Positions 1 to 8,356 of a stretch of DNA of 64,000 nucleotides are shown piece by piece. The notes under the pieces were generated by a model. The model was not told the origin of the DNA. It did no database searches and saw only the letters and a list, made by a program, of their open reading frames with translations. A program made the position numbers and the translations under genes. Position 1 is the stretch's first letter; each line of letters opens with the position of its first letter. The stretch comes from Pseudomonas sp. Choline-02u-1 (GTDB lineage: Bacteria; Pseudomonadota; Gammaproteobacteria; Pseudomonadales; Pseudomonadaceae): positions 124,001-188,000 of the forward strand of contig NZ_PJBC01000065.1 of NCBI RefSeq assembly GCF_002836515.1, in the 5' to 3' direction.

Positions 1-420
1 AACGGCATGGCGGTGGGTGAAGCGATCCTGTTCTTCAACCACAAACTGGCCGAAGACTTCGACTACCGCTGCAAGCAGGCCGGGCAACTGGCGTCGAAGA
101 TGCGCTTTTTGTCGGCACCGTGGGTCGGCATTCTGGAAAACGACGCCTGGCTCAAATACGCCCGCCACGCCAACCACTGCGCGCAGCTGCTGGCAGAACT
201 GGTCAGCGACATTCCCGGCGTCGAACTGATGTTCCCGGTGCAGGCCAACGGCGTGTTCCTGCAACTGTCCGAGCCGGCCATCGCTGCGTTGACTGCAAAG
301 AACTGGCGTTTCTACACCTTCATCGGCAAGGGCGGCGCACGATTCATGTGCTCCTGGGACACCGAAGAAGAGCGCGTGCGCGAACTGGCGCGCGATATTC
401 GCGAGGTCATGTCGGCCTGA
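1..420 (+). CDS. ltaE: Low-specificity L-threonine aldolase, C-terminal part (5' end outside window)
   Basis: This is the last 139 codons of a PLP-dependent fold-type I aldolase that cleaves L-threonine or allo-threonine to glycine and acetaldehyde. The frame is open from the first base and ends with TGA. The visible part has the small C-terminal domain typical of the family, including the stretches SKMRFLSAPW and GVFLQL and a GARFMCSWDT end. The PLP lysine would lie just upstream of the window edge. In P. aeruginosa the homologue sits close to the glycine betaine genes (recalled), so glycine-producing functions are grouped here as well. The call rests on the C-terminal half only. Confidence 0.85.
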   Translation, partial: NGMAVGEAILFFNHKLAEDFDYRCKQAGQLASKMRFLSAPWVGILENDAWLKYARHANHCAQLLAELVSDIPGVELMFPVQANGVFLQLSEPAIAALTAKNWRFYTFIGKGGARFMCSWDTEEERVRELARDIREVMSA

Positions 421-432
421 TTCCCCTCCCTA

Positions 433-465
433 GTTGCATTCCCATGCTCAGCACGGGAATGCAAC
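433..465. terminator. Strong hairpin after ltaE
   Basis: An 11-bp perfect stem (GTTGCATTCCC / GGGAATGCAAC) with an 11-nt loop starts 13 bp after the ltaE stop. There is no U-run, so it may be a processing or 3'-end-stabilising hairpin rather than a complete intrinsic terminator. Confidence 0.5.
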
Positions 466-579
466 CCAGAGGCTGCGCGTCGCAGACCTGCATTTTCAGA
501 ATCGGACTACACCAAGGCCTACAGAAAGCACAAAAAACCCGCCATAGACTGCCCGCTCCCGATTCAAGGAGCGCACGCG

Positions 580-1065
580 ATGGCAATTCCCGGCTACATG
601 ACGATCATGGGCAAGACCCAAGGGCTGATTTCGGCAGGCTGCTCAACGCCTGATTCGGTCGGCAACAGATATCAGGCGGCACACACCGATCAAATCATGG
701 TGCTGTCGTACAGCCACAACCTCGCCAACCTCGACAACTCTCACCGAGCCACCCACGCGCCGGTCATTGTCACCAAAGTCGTCGACAAATCTTCACCGCT
801 GCTGGCCCAGGCACTGGCCAACCGTGAAGAGATCGACTGCAAGATCAACTTCTACCGAACCTCCCCTCAGGGTCAGCAGGAAAAATACTTTTCTGTCTCG
901 ATCGACGGTGCGGTGCTCACCGAACTGAACCTGGATATGCCCCACGTCATTCTGCACAGCGACGCTGAGCCTCAGGAGCAGGTCGCCATTCGTTATCGTG
1001 GTATCAGCTGGGTGCATCACCTCGCCGGGACCAGTGGCCATGCCTCATGGGGCGAAGAAGGTTGA
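580..1065 (+). CDS. hcp: Hcp family type VI secretion tube protein (orphan Hcp)
   Basis: The product is a 161-residue Hcp (TssD) homologue. Hcp hexamers stack into the inner tube of the type VI secretion system and can chaperone small effectors inside the ring. The family opening MAIPGYMTI with GKTQGLISAG, the ITKV/VTKV-type strand followed by DKSSPLLAQAL, and the C-terminal ISWVHHLAGTSGHASW (usual form TWTHEVSGTSGSDDW) are all visible. A Shine-Dalgarno AAGGAG lies at 566-571. No tss structural genes are in the window, so this is an auxiliary Hcp. It overlaps the next gene, which suggests that it carries that gene's product. Confidence 0.9.
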   Translation: MAIPGYMTIMGKTQGLISAGCSTPDSVGNRYQAAHTDQIMVLSYSHNLANLDNSHRATHAPVIVTKVVDKSSPLLAQALANREEIDCKINFYRTSPQGQQEKYFSVSIDGAVLTELNLDMPHVILHSDAEPQEQVAIRYRGISWVHHLAGTSGHASWGEEG

Positions 1066-2525
1066 GCGATCAACGCCACGACCTCAGCGACGTTCGACAC
1101 GCTGCCGGCAAGCTGCTCGCACAGGCACAGACAGTCGGCTCACGTCATCTGGCATTCGGCAGTGCGCGCGTGCAGTTCAATCAGGAGGTCGCGCGCTTCG
1201 CCAAGGGCATTGTCGATGATGTCGCCAGCGGCCGCCTTTCAGCGGACATGGGCCTTGACGCCCTTGCACAGGAACAGCGTCATCTTCTGAACCAATCCAG
1301 AGTTCTGGTACGCGGCACCAAAGGTGCCGTTCCTGAAGGGGTAAAAAAAAGCCCATTATCGATGCTCAGGCAGCCTGCCTCGCGCTCCGATCCAGACAGG
1401 TTGCTGCGCGCGATTCATCAGCAGAACCTCAGGGTGGCACGCGTCAATAACAGCAGCACCGCGCGCAGCCCTCACCCCGTCAACGACTTGAAGTTCTTCC
1501 CCAGCGAGCACTGGCCGCAAGATCGTCCGGCCCCGTCAGAGCCGGGGTTTTACATCGTGCCGAAAAGCATTGTCGCCGAGAAGCTTGAGGCACAACTGCT
1601 CCCCTCCGCCAACCCGAATGTCATCGCCAGATTCAGGAGTCTGAATCCGAACCCGGACATGATTAAAGCGGGTTCGATGATCGTGCTGAGCGACCCTGAC
1701 AATCAGCAATGCACATACGAAGAAGCATTGCTGATGCAGACCGCCCGTTTCGTCAGTGCGACGCTGGAACCACTGACCTTGGAAGAAGCGGATTTCATGG
1801 CGCAGCACTATGGCGTGATCCAGACCGCACTCGCCTATGAATCAAAAGTGATCGGGGTCGTCACGGCCATGGCAGCCAATCATCTGGATGGCATAAAAAA
1901 TGTCCTCGCGGATCTTGAGCAGCTGCATGTTCATACGCTGGACGCAAAAAACCACCGGGTCTCTGAAGAATTCATAAACAAGCGTGACCAATTACTCAAA
2001 AAGCTGGACGTCCAACTCAATCGGTTCACCCGACAGAGTATTGGCATCCCCGATTACCCGAGCCTGAAGACCACTCTAGGCATTGATCATCCCTATCTTG
2101 TGCACCACTGGCGAAAAGCCGGCGGCATCGGCCAGAACCCAGGTTATGCCACGCATATTCGGGCAGTCAGCCAAGCATCACAGTACGTTAAATATGGCGG
2201 CTGGATCGGTACAGCGGTGGGTGGTGGCGCCTCCGCCTTAAAGGTGCAGGATGTCTGCATGCACGGAAGCGCGGAGGCATGTGAAAAAGTGAAGTTCACG
2301 GAGAGCGGAAGCTTTTTGGGTGGTGTGGGTGGCGGAATGGTTGCCGGCGCGCTCGTAAGCTTGACTGCCTCAACGATTTGCGTAGGCGCTGGCCTCCCGA
2401 CAGGCGGGCTTGGCACTGTACTTTGCAGTGCGCTACTGGCAGGACTCGGAAATTACGCCGGCGGGACTTTGGGCGAGAAAGGCGGCGAACGGATCGCACA
2501 GAAAGTATACGAGGCTGTTAAATGA
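1047..2525 (+). CDS. Putative Hcp-associated T6SS toxin with glycine-rich hydrophobic C-terminus
   Basis: The product is 492 residues and I recognise no named catalytic domain. Residues ~1-110 are helical and charged. A central block (~150-260) contains GFYIVPKS, FRSLNPNPDMIKAGSMIVLSDP (LysM-like spacing) and an EEAxxMQTARF helix. The last ~115 residues are glycine-rich and hydrophobic, with GGGMVAGALVSL and GLGNYAGG glycine-zipper patterns that suggest membrane insertion. The gene overlaps hcp by 19 bp and the downstream membrane-protein gene by 4 bp (ATGA). ATG 1047 is used here. A TTG at 1062, overlapping the hcp stop, is an alternative start. Translational coupling and order (carrier, toxin, immunity) support an effector role. 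A pore-forming mode is inference. Confidence 0.6.
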   Translation: MGRRRLSDQRHDLSDVRHAAGKLLAQAQTVGSRHLAFGSARVQFNQEVARFAKGIVDDVASGRLSADMGLDALAQEQRHLLNQSRVLVRGTKGAVPEGVKKSPLSMLRQPASRSDPDRLLRAIHQQNLRVARVNNSSTARSPHPVNDLKFFPSEHWPQDRPAPSEPGFYIVPKSIVAEKLEAQLLPSANPNVIARFRSLNPNPDMIKAGSMIVLSDPDNQQCTYEEALLMQTARFVSATLEPLTLEEADFMAQHYGVIQTALAYESKVIGVVTAMAANHLDGIKNVLADLEQLHVHTLDAKNHRVSEEFINKRDQLLKKLDVQLNRFTRQSIGIPDYPSLKTTLGIDHPYLVHHWRKAGGIGQNPGYATHIRAVSQASQYVKYGGWIGTAVGGGASALKVQDVCMHGSAEACEKVKFTESGSFLGGVGGGMVAGALVSLTASTICVGAGLPTGGLGTVLCSALLAGLGNYAGGTLGEKGGERIAQKVYEAVK

Positions 2526-3286
2526 CTCTTCGTACTTCAGAGAAAATATTCTTGTTGATTGGTATTGTAGACTTCGTCGGCATATTTATTTTGATAGGAG
2601 TGATGTTATATGTCGCGAAAACAAAGACCGAAACCATATTGAACCATCTAACAAACAGTTCTATTTCGAGCAGACTGATAATGCTTTGGCACGGAGGTCC
2701 TTGGGGCAAAATCTACATGATGGGAGAAGTGTTCGACATCATGCGAAACCCTGAACTTTACATTTACACCGGAAAACTTTGCGCGAAAGACTTCGAAAAC
2801 TTCCCCAAAAAACTGAAAAAGAACCTGATTATTTTATACAAACTGGTTTTCATTTTTTTTGCAATTATGATGTGCTTGGGAATAAGCTCATCCGTAGATC
2901 AAATTAACAATATCGTAAAAGATCCAATTGTGATCATGACACTGGTGAGTTTCACAGGTCTTTTAGTGGTAAATGGAATTTTACTTTATACCGCCAAGAG
3001 AAGACTGGAAACGATCCTAAATAGCCTGAAACGCAGTTCAATCACATCGTCTTTGCTCATGTTATGGCAAGCGGGCCTGGGGGGACGTATTTATATGTTG
3101 GGTGAGATTTTCGGCATCCTCAAAAAACCCGCACGGTACATTTCTCAAGGCAAAGTCAGCGCAAGAGACGTTAAGAATTTCCCGCCAAAACTCAAACGCG
3201 ACCTGCTCACACTGAATAAATACCAGCAAATATTTGGCTTTGCCTTTGTGGGCTTCGGCCTGCTCGCTTTGTTCGGGCTGATTTGA
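2522..3286 (+). CDS. Internally duplicated membrane protein, probable immunity protein of the Hcp-linked toxin
   Basis: The product is 254 residues and hydrophobic, with about four membrane segments (~8-30, 103-125, 133-157, 232-254). It consists of two tandem copies of one unit. The first has ILNHLTNSSISSRLIMLW and GKIYMMGEVF...KDFENFPKKLKKNL. The second has ILNSLKRSSITSSLLMLW and GRIYMLGEIF...RDVKNFPPKLKRDL. It is translationally coupled to the toxin gene by an ATGA overlap. The DNA is clearly AT-richer than the flanking genes, as is common for horizontally acquired immunity genes. Membrane location would fit neutralisation of a membrane-acting toxin. No family name was recognised. Confidence 0.6.
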   Translation: MTLRTSEKIFLLIGIVDFVGIFILIGVMLYVAKTKTETILNHLTNSSISSRLIMLWHGGPWGKIYMMGEVFDIMRNPELYIYTGKLCAKDFENFPKKLKKNLIILYKLVFIFFAIMMCLGISSSVDQINNIVKDPIVIMTLVSFTGLLVVNGILLYTAKRRLETILNSLKRSSITSSLLMLWQAGLGGRIYMLGEIFGILKKPARYISQGKVSARDVKNFPPKLKRDLLTLNKYQQIFGFAFVGFGLLALFGLI

Positions 3287-3300
3287 AATTGCACTTTCCC

Positions 3301-3329
3301 GGTCGATCTCCTCATTTAGGAGATCGACC
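3301..3329. terminator. Hairpin between convergent immunity gene and gbcB
   Basis: A perfect 12-bp stem, GGTCGATCTCCT / AGGAGATCGACC, with a 5-nt loop lies between the stop of the membrane protein and the convergent gbcB stop. It has no long U-run on either side. It is a likely bidirectional transcript end. Confidence 0.6.
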
Positions 3330-3344
3330 CAAGTTCATGGCTAT

Positions 3345-4445
3345 TTAAAACTCAATCCGCACATCCCCCTTCGGCACGCTGCAGCACGACAGGATAAATC
3401 CTTCCGCCTCGTCATCCTCGGTAATCCCGCCGTTGTGTTCCATCTCCACTTCGCCGCCCAGTTTCATCACCTTGCACGTTCCGCAGATACCCATGCCGCA
3501 GGCTTTCGGGATCATCAGGCCGAGTTTGGCGGCGGCTGCGTGCACGGTTTCGCCCGGGCCGACGCGGATGCTTTTGCCGGAGGCGGTGAATTCGACCTGG
3601 TGCAGATCCGCTGCGTCGATTTCCGGCGCATCGGCGGCTTGTTCGGCCTGTTCCACCGCGTCGGCGCGGGCCTCGGGTGGCGTGGCGCCGAAGGATTCTT
3701 CGTGGTAACGCGACATGTCGTAGCCGGCCGCTTCCAGCAGGCGCTTGACCGCAGTCATGTATGGCGTCGGGCCGCAGCAGAACACTTCGCGTTCGAGGAA
3801 GTCCGGAACCATCAGTTCGAGCATCTTGTGATTCAGATAACCGCGATAACCGGCCCATGGCTCACCGAGGCCGTGCTTTTCACAGATCAGGTGCAGGCTG
3901 AAGTTGTCGATCCGCGACGCCATGTGCTCGAGCTCGCGGTGATAGATGATGTCTTTTGGCGAGCGCGCGCTGTGCACGAAGGTCATGTCGACGTTGGCGT
4001 TGGTGTCGTAGAACCAGCGCGCCATCGACATGCACGGGGTGATGCCGACGCCGCCGCTCAAATACAGAACCTTCGGGCTCGGGAAGTCGATCGCGTTGAA
4101 CAGCCCGACCGGGCCGTGCACCGCCAACTCCTGCCCCTCATGCAAAGTGTCGTGCAACCAGTTCGAGACCTTGCCGCCCGGCACGCGTTTGATTGTCACA
4201 GAGAAGCTGTACGGCACCGACGGCGAGCTGGAAATCGTGTACGAGCGCATGATCGGCTGGCCTTCGATTTCCAGCTCCAGGGTGACGAACTGCCCCGGCT
4301 TGAAGAAGAACAGGATCGGCTGGTCGGCCATAAAGCAGAAGGTGCGCACATCCCAGGTTTCCTGGATGACTTTGACGCAACGGACAATGTGTCGGCCATT
4401 GGCCCAGGTCTGGGTGGTGACCGGATTCAGGAAGCTGTTGGACAT
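3345..4445 (-). CDS. gbcB: Glycine betaine demethylase, ferredoxin reductase subunit GbcB
   Basis: The 366-residue reductase passes electrons from NAD(P)H to the Rieske oxygenase GbcA during oxidative demethylation of glycine betaine to dimethylglycine and formaldehyde. Domain order is an FAD-binding barrel (RSYTISSSP flavin motif), an NAD-binding domain (YLSGGVGITP, then EVFCCGPTPYM) and a C-terminal plant-type 2Fe-2S ferredoxin with CGMGICGTC and a final CC pair. Start 4445 is chosen because a GGAG lies 8 nt upstream; a GTG at 4457 is in frame but lacks a ribosome site. It is divergent from gbcA across a ~300-bp promoter region. Confidence 0.93.
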   Translation of the reverse strand: MSNSFLNPVTTQTWANGRHIVRCVKVIQETWDVRTFCFMADQPILFFFKPGQFVTLELEIEGQPIMRSYTISSSPSVPYSFSVTIKRVPGGKVSNWLHDTLHEGQELAVHGPVGLFNAIDFPSPKVLYLSGGVGITPCMSMARWFYDTNANVDMTFVHSARSPKDIIYHRELEHMASRIDNFSLHLICEKHGLGEPWAGYRGYLNHKMLELMVPDFLEREVFCCGPTPYMTAVKRLLEAAGYDMSRYHEESFGATPPEARADAVEQAEQAADAPEIDAADLHQVEFTASGKSIRVGPGETVHAAAAKLGLMIPKACGMGICGTCKVMKLGGEVEMEHNGGITEDDEAEGFILSCCSVPKGDVRIEF

Positions 4446-4519
4446 GCTGTTCTCCACGGCCGACTGTCGGCCTCTTGTCGGCGATTCTGCGTATAGCGCA
4501 GACCGTGCGTTTACCTATC

Positions 4520-4552
4520 CGCGACATTGACATACTTATCGCGACCAGCCCT
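4520..4552. promoter_or_regulatory. Candidate GbdR operator in the gbcB/gbcA divergent promoter
   Basis: Two GCGAC half-sites (4521-4525 and 4541-4545) are spaced about two helical turns apart. On the minus strand they read GTCGCGATA and GTCGCGGATA. The same GTCG-type direct repeat with 21-bp spacing occurs upstream of cbcX and of caiX. AraC-family regulators normally bind tandem sites spaced this way. Assignment to GbdR is inferred from pathway context. Confidence 0.4.
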
Positions 4553-4741
4553 TGAACACCGGGCCTTGCGCGTCGGGAACAGATTGCACCATGTCGCCCA
4601 TGGATAAGGTTCGGGGCAGCGCCGGCCCCACACTCGCCCCAACACAAGACGATTTCTTTACACCTTGCGTAGCAACCGTTTTGCAGTACACCTGATCAGC
4701 CACTTTCGCCGGCCACGCAGAGGGCCATGAGGATTACATCG

Positions 4742-6037
4742 ATGGACGTCACCGCAAAAATCAGCCTGGGCGATCCGCTGGAACCCGCACGCAAGGCCAC
4801 CGCACAAATGCTCCAGGAACGCGAGCGGACCTTTTCCCTGCCGCAGCCGTTCTACAGCGACGAGCGCCTGTTCGATATCGACATGCAGGAGATCTTTCAG
4901 AAAGAGTGGTTGATCGCCGGCATGACCTGCGAAATCCCGGCCAAGGGCAACTACCTGACTTTGCAGATCGGCAAGAACCCGATCATCGTCATTCGCGGCG
5001 CCGAAGGTGTGGTGCATGCCTTCCACAACGTCTGCCGCCACCGTGGCTCGCGCCTGTGCACCAGTGAAAAAGGCAAGGTCGCGAAACTGGTCTGCCACTA
5101 CCACCAGTGGACGTATGAACTGGACGGGCGCCTGCTGTTCGCCGGCACCGAGATGGGCGCCGACTTCGACATGAAGCAGTACGGCCTCAAACCGGTGAAC
5201 GTGAAAACCGCCGGTGGCTACATCTTCATCAGCCTGGCGGAAAACCCGCCGGCCATCGATGATTTCCTGTCGACGCTCAACCACTACATGGAACCGTACG
5301 ACATGGAGAACACCAAGGTGGCGATCACCACCACCTTGATGGAAAAGGCCAACTGGAAACTGGTGCTGGAAAACAACCGCGAGTGCTACCACTGCAACGC
5401 GTCGCACCCGGAGCTGCTGAAGACCCTGCTGGAGTGGGACGACGTCACCGACCCGCGCGCCGATCAGGCGTTCAAGGATCACGTCGCCGCCTCCGCCGCT
5501 GCCTGGGAAGCCGAGAAGATCCCTTACGCCCACGCCAGTTTCGGCTTGCGCAACCGTATCGTGCGCATGCCGCTGCTCAAGGGCACCGTGTCGATGACCC
5601 TCGACGGCAAGCAAGGCTGCGCGAAACTGATGGGCCGGATCAAGAACCCGGACCTGGGCTCGATGCGCATCCTGCACCTGCCGCATTCGTGGAACCACTG
5701 CATGGGCGATCACATCATCGTCTTCACCGTTTGGCCGATCAGCGCCCAGGAAACCATGGTTACCACCAAGTGGCTGGTGCACAAAGACGCGGTGGAAGGT
5801 GTCGATTACGACGTTGAGCGCATGCGTCAGGTGTGGGACGCGACCAACGATCAGGACCGGCGTCTGGCTGAAGAAAACCAGCGCGGGATCAACTCCACGG
5901 CCTACCAGCCAGGGCCTTACTCGAAGACTTACGAGTTTGGCGTGGTCAACTTCGTCGATTGGTACAGCGAGCGGATGCTGAACAACCTCGGGGCCGAGCC
6001 TGCGCCTTATCTCAAAGGCGTACCGGTTCAGGGCTGA
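4742..6037 (+). CDS. gbcA: Glycine betaine demethylase, Rieske oxygenase subunit GbcA
   Basis: The 431-residue terminal oxygenase converts glycine betaine to dimethylglycine using O2 and electrons from GbcB. The Rieske 2Fe-2S ligands are Cys98/His100 (NVCRHRG) and Cys118/His121 (VCHYHQW). The mononuclear-iron region begins at the ENNRECYHC motif (~220) and continues through the C-terminal catalytic domain. ATG 4742 is preferred over 4727 because it has GAGG nine bases upstream and gives the familiar MDVTA start. It is the first committed step after choline and carnitine have been converted to betaine. Confidence 0.95.
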   Translation: MDVTAKISLGDPLEPARKATAQMLQERERTFSLPQPFYSDERLFDIDMQEIFQKEWLIAGMTCEIPAKGNYLTLQIGKNPIIVIRGAEGVVHAFHNVCRHRGSRLCTSEKGKVAKLVCHYHQWTYELDGRLLFAGTEMGADFDMKQYGLKPVNVKTAGGYIFISLAENPPAIDDFLSTLNHYMEPYDMENTKVAITTTLMEKANWKLVLENNRECYHCNASHPELLKTLLEWDDVTDPRADQAFKDHVAASAAAWEAEKIPYAHASFGLRNRIVRMPLLKGTVSMTLDGKQGCAKLMGRIKNPDLGSMRILHLPHSWNHCMGDHIIVFTVWPISAQETMVTTKWLVHKDAVEGVDYDVERMRQVWDATNDQDRRLAEENQRGINSTAYQPGPYSKTYEFGVVNFVDWYSERMLNNLGAEPAPYLKGVPVQG

Positions 6038-6044
6038 TCAAGAG

Positions 6045-6117
6045 CAAAAGATCGCAGCCTTCGGCAGCTCCTACAGCTGGAATGCATTCCAGCTGTGGGA
6101 GCGGGCTTGCTCGCGAA
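6045..6117. repeat. Composite REP: family B half-site joined to family A half-site
   Basis: A family B half-repeat (AAAAGATCGCAGCCTTCGG, then CAGCTCCTACAG) is followed by a GGAATGCATTCC palindrome and a family A half-repeat (GTGGGAGCGGGCTTGCTCG). The two unrelated families meet in one hybrid element directly downstream of gbcA. Confidence 0.85.
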
Positions 6118-6218
6118 GGCGTCCTGCCAAATACCACACCCCCAAAGCAGATTGCACAATTTCTGATCAACCACCCCCCACCCATACCCACCAAGCCCTC
6201 CAGCCTTCCGCGAACAAC

Positions 6219-6784
6219 TTATCCACATGCCCACCCACAGCAAATGGGGGTAACTGTGTGTGAGTCGGAAATTATCCTGCTGATTTGCAAAGAAAAACCG
6301 TGACTTTTGCAAAAGCACGGATCGCCAAAACGTCTGATTGTTTTTTGATCAGCTCGCTGTAAGCCACGCAAAATAAGGCCCGTAGCGGGTAGCGAACACG
6401 TTATCCACAGAAGCGCCAACAGAGAACGGGGGTAACTTTGTCTCGTCTGTGGAAAAGCGCATGAAACTCGGGAAAAACCCGCGCTCAAGAGGATTTCGTT
6501 GCAGCAGAGCTCCATTTGAGCAAAATCTGAGCAATTCTTTGTAGGCCTCGATTTATAAGGCTCTTGGCAGACGACGAACATCTTATCCACAGAGGCACCA
6601 ACAGAGATTGGGGGCAACTCGAAGCGTTATCCCGTGGAAAACTCTGTAAAAACCGCCACTTAGATTGATTGTTTTTTGATCTGAGGCCTGCAAGCCGCTG
6701 CGGATATGGCTTGCAGCGAGGGACGAACACGTTATCCACAGACTGACCAACAGCGATTGTGTGTAACCCCTCAGGAGTGGATAA
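6219..6784 (+). repeat. Tandem array of four DnaA-box repeat units
   Basis: Perfect consensus boxes TTATCCACA occur at 6219, 6401, 6583 and 6732, with intervals of 182, 182 and 149 bp. A reversed near-match (AGTGGATAA) is at 6776. Each box begins a ~38-bp unit whose right part reads CCAACAG-(A/C)GA-NN-GGGGGTAAC with small changes. Units 2 and 4 also share the 16-mer TGATTGTTTTTTGATC exactly 51 bp before the box. No coding region is evident in 6120-6790. The array could titrate DnaA or be a relic of a replication-related element; that role is inference. Confidence 0.75.
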
Positions 6785-6790
6785 CCTGAT

Positions 6791-7357
6791 TCATGCTCTG
6801 TACATCAAATGGGCGTCGCCCGTTACCCGTATCATCGGATGGGGGACAACTTCGCAGGTTTTCACAATGCCGAAGCCATGACGCTCATAAAAGCGGCGCG
6901 CGCCAGTGTTGGCCGCATAGTCGATCAGGCTCAGACCATTCAGCCCGAGCTGCTCGGCGCGCGTCTGAGCATGCCGAAGAAACTGCACACCCAACCCTTG
7001 GTTGCGCCAGCCTTCGTGCAGCGCCAGGCTGGAGATGTACAACGAATCCAGCACTTCCATATCCGCATACGGCGCCAGTACCGGATCGGTGGGCGGCGTC
7101 GGTTCAGGATCTTCGCGCATGGCGTAACTGTGCATCATGCCAACGACGCCCCCTTCCGCCTCGGCGATGAGACAGTTCTGCCAGGAAAAATCCACATCGT
7201 CGCGGGCATAACGTCGCTCCCCGACGTCCAGCAGCGCCTCTCCGGGCGCCGCCAACTGGCTCCAGATGTAATCCGAAGCGCCCTCCGACGAAATCTGAAA
7301 CAAACGTGCGATATCGCGCGCATCCGTGCGACGGGCAGGTCGAAACTCAACAGCCAT
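6791..7357 (-). CDS. GNAT family N-acetyltransferase
   Basis: The 188-residue single-domain acetyltransferase probably transfers an acetyl group from acetyl-CoA to an unknown amine. The acetyl-CoA binding region is seen as LALHEGWRNQGLGVQFL (the family Q/RxxGxG/A-type loop), followed by GLSLIDYAANTGARRFYERHGF, which is the typical last strand and helix. The start at 7357 has AGGAG nine bases upstream. It lies downstream of the etf/dgc genes on the same strand but is separated from them by a REPIN, so co-transcription is doubtful. The substrate cannot be read from sequence. Confidence 0.85.
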   Translation of the reverse strand: MAVEFRPARRTDARDIARLFQISSEGASDYIWSQLAAPGEALLDVGERRYARDDVDFSWQNCLIAEAEGGVVGMMHSYAMREDPEPTPPTDPVLAPYADMEVLDSLYISSLALHEGWRNQGLGVQFLRHAQTRAEQLGLNGLSLIDYAANTGARRFYERHGFGIVKTCEVVPHPMIRVTGDAHLMYRA

Positions 7358-7468
7358 TCACTTGACTCCTCGCGTTCGAGTTGGGGTTTTAACCTGTGGT
7401 TGAAGCTGATCGCAAAGGAATGCGGAGGTTTTTCCATGTCAACAAATGACAGCCTGCCGAACACGCAC

Positions 7469-7558
7469 CTGTGGGAGCGGGCTCGCTCGCGAAGAGGCCG
7501 AGTCAGTCAACATCAATGTCGCCCGACACACTGCTATCGCGAGCAAGCCCGCTCCCAC
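7469..7558. repeat. REPIN, family A (inverted pair)
   Basis: Two facing copies of GTGGGAGCGGGCTCGCTCGC are separated by ~40 bp, between etfB and the GNAT gene. Confidence 0.9.
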
Positions 7559-7576
7559 AAGGAATTGGGTGCAGTG

Positions 7577-8347
7577 TCAGCGGACAACACCTTCTTCGAT
7601 GAGGAGTTTGAGAATCGCTTCGGCACCCGCCTGCGCAGTGACGCCTTTGAGCACTTGCCCACCGCCGCCACTGGCTTTTGCGGTAGCGGCTTTCATCCGG
7701 TCGGCGCCGCTCTTGGCCTTGATCACTTTCAAACGCTTGGGCCGTGGCTTGGCCGGTTGCAGCGTGGCGACGGCCAGGAGTTGGTCATCCACCACCTCAA
7801 CTTCATCAGCCTGTAACTCGCCCCGTCGCGCCGGTCCGTAAGCACTTTGCCGAGGCTTCGGCGCGGCGTTATCCACAGTCGCCAGAAACGGCAGTTTCAC
7901 CTTCAAGCGCCGCCGCTGCCCGCGCGGCAACGCTTGCAGGACCAACGCCGAGCCGTCATTGATCGATTCGACCTGCGCCAGGCCCACCACCAGTGGCCAG
8001 CCCAGACTTTCAGCCAGCAGGAACGGCAACATCCCCGAGCCTTCCCCGGTTTCCGCCTGGCTGCCGGTCAGCACCACCTGCGCGCCGGCATCGCGCAGGT
8101 ATGCGGTCAGCGCCGGCAACGCATCAGCGCCAGCCGGTTGTTCAAGCACGTGCATCTGCTCCAGGCCCATGCCCAAATACGCACGCAATGCCGGTTCGGC
8201 AACATCACCGGCGTGCAGCACTTGCAGGTTATCCCCAGCCAGTTGCAGGCCCAGTTCGACCGCGCGGGCGTCCTGTTCGGCGCGCCGTGGCCGGCCGGAG
8301 GTCGGGTGGGCGCCGATCGAAACCAGACTGATAACGTTCGTGTTCAT
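7577..8347 (-). CDS. etfB: Electron transfer flavoprotein beta-type subunit of the dimethylglycine demethylation cluster
   Basis: The 256-residue ETF beta-family protein binds part of the FAD/AMP and shuttles electrons from the DgcA demethylase towards the respiratory chain. The N-terminal VISLVSIGAHPTSGRPR and the GSQAETGEGSGMLPFLLAESLGWP segment match the ETF adenine-binding fold. It sits 9 bp downstream of the alpha subunit gene on the same strand, so the pair is one transcription unit with dgcB. The C-terminal ~70 residues are rich in Lys, Arg and Ala. The ETF here appears dedicated to betaine catabolism rather than to fatty acid oxidation. Confidence 0.85.
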   Translation of the reverse strand: MNTNVISLVSIGAHPTSGRPRRAEQDARAVELGLQLAGDNLQVLHAGDVAEPALRAYLGMGLEQMHVLEQPAGADALPALTAYLRDAGAQVVLTGSQAETGEGSGMLPFLLAESLGWPLVVGLAQVESINDGSALVLQALPRGQRRRLKVKLPFLATVDNAAPKPRQSAYGPARRGELQADEVEVVDDQLLAVATLQPAKPRPKRLKVIKAKSGADRMKAATAKASGGGGQVLKGVTAQAGAEAILKLLIEEGVVR

Positions 8348-8356
8348 AGGGTTTCC

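Noticed and set aside
1062..1064. TTG as the start of the Hcp-linked effector
   Set aside because: The purine run GAAGAAGG is too close to act as a ribosome site for it, so ATG 1047 was kept, though the choice is uncertain.
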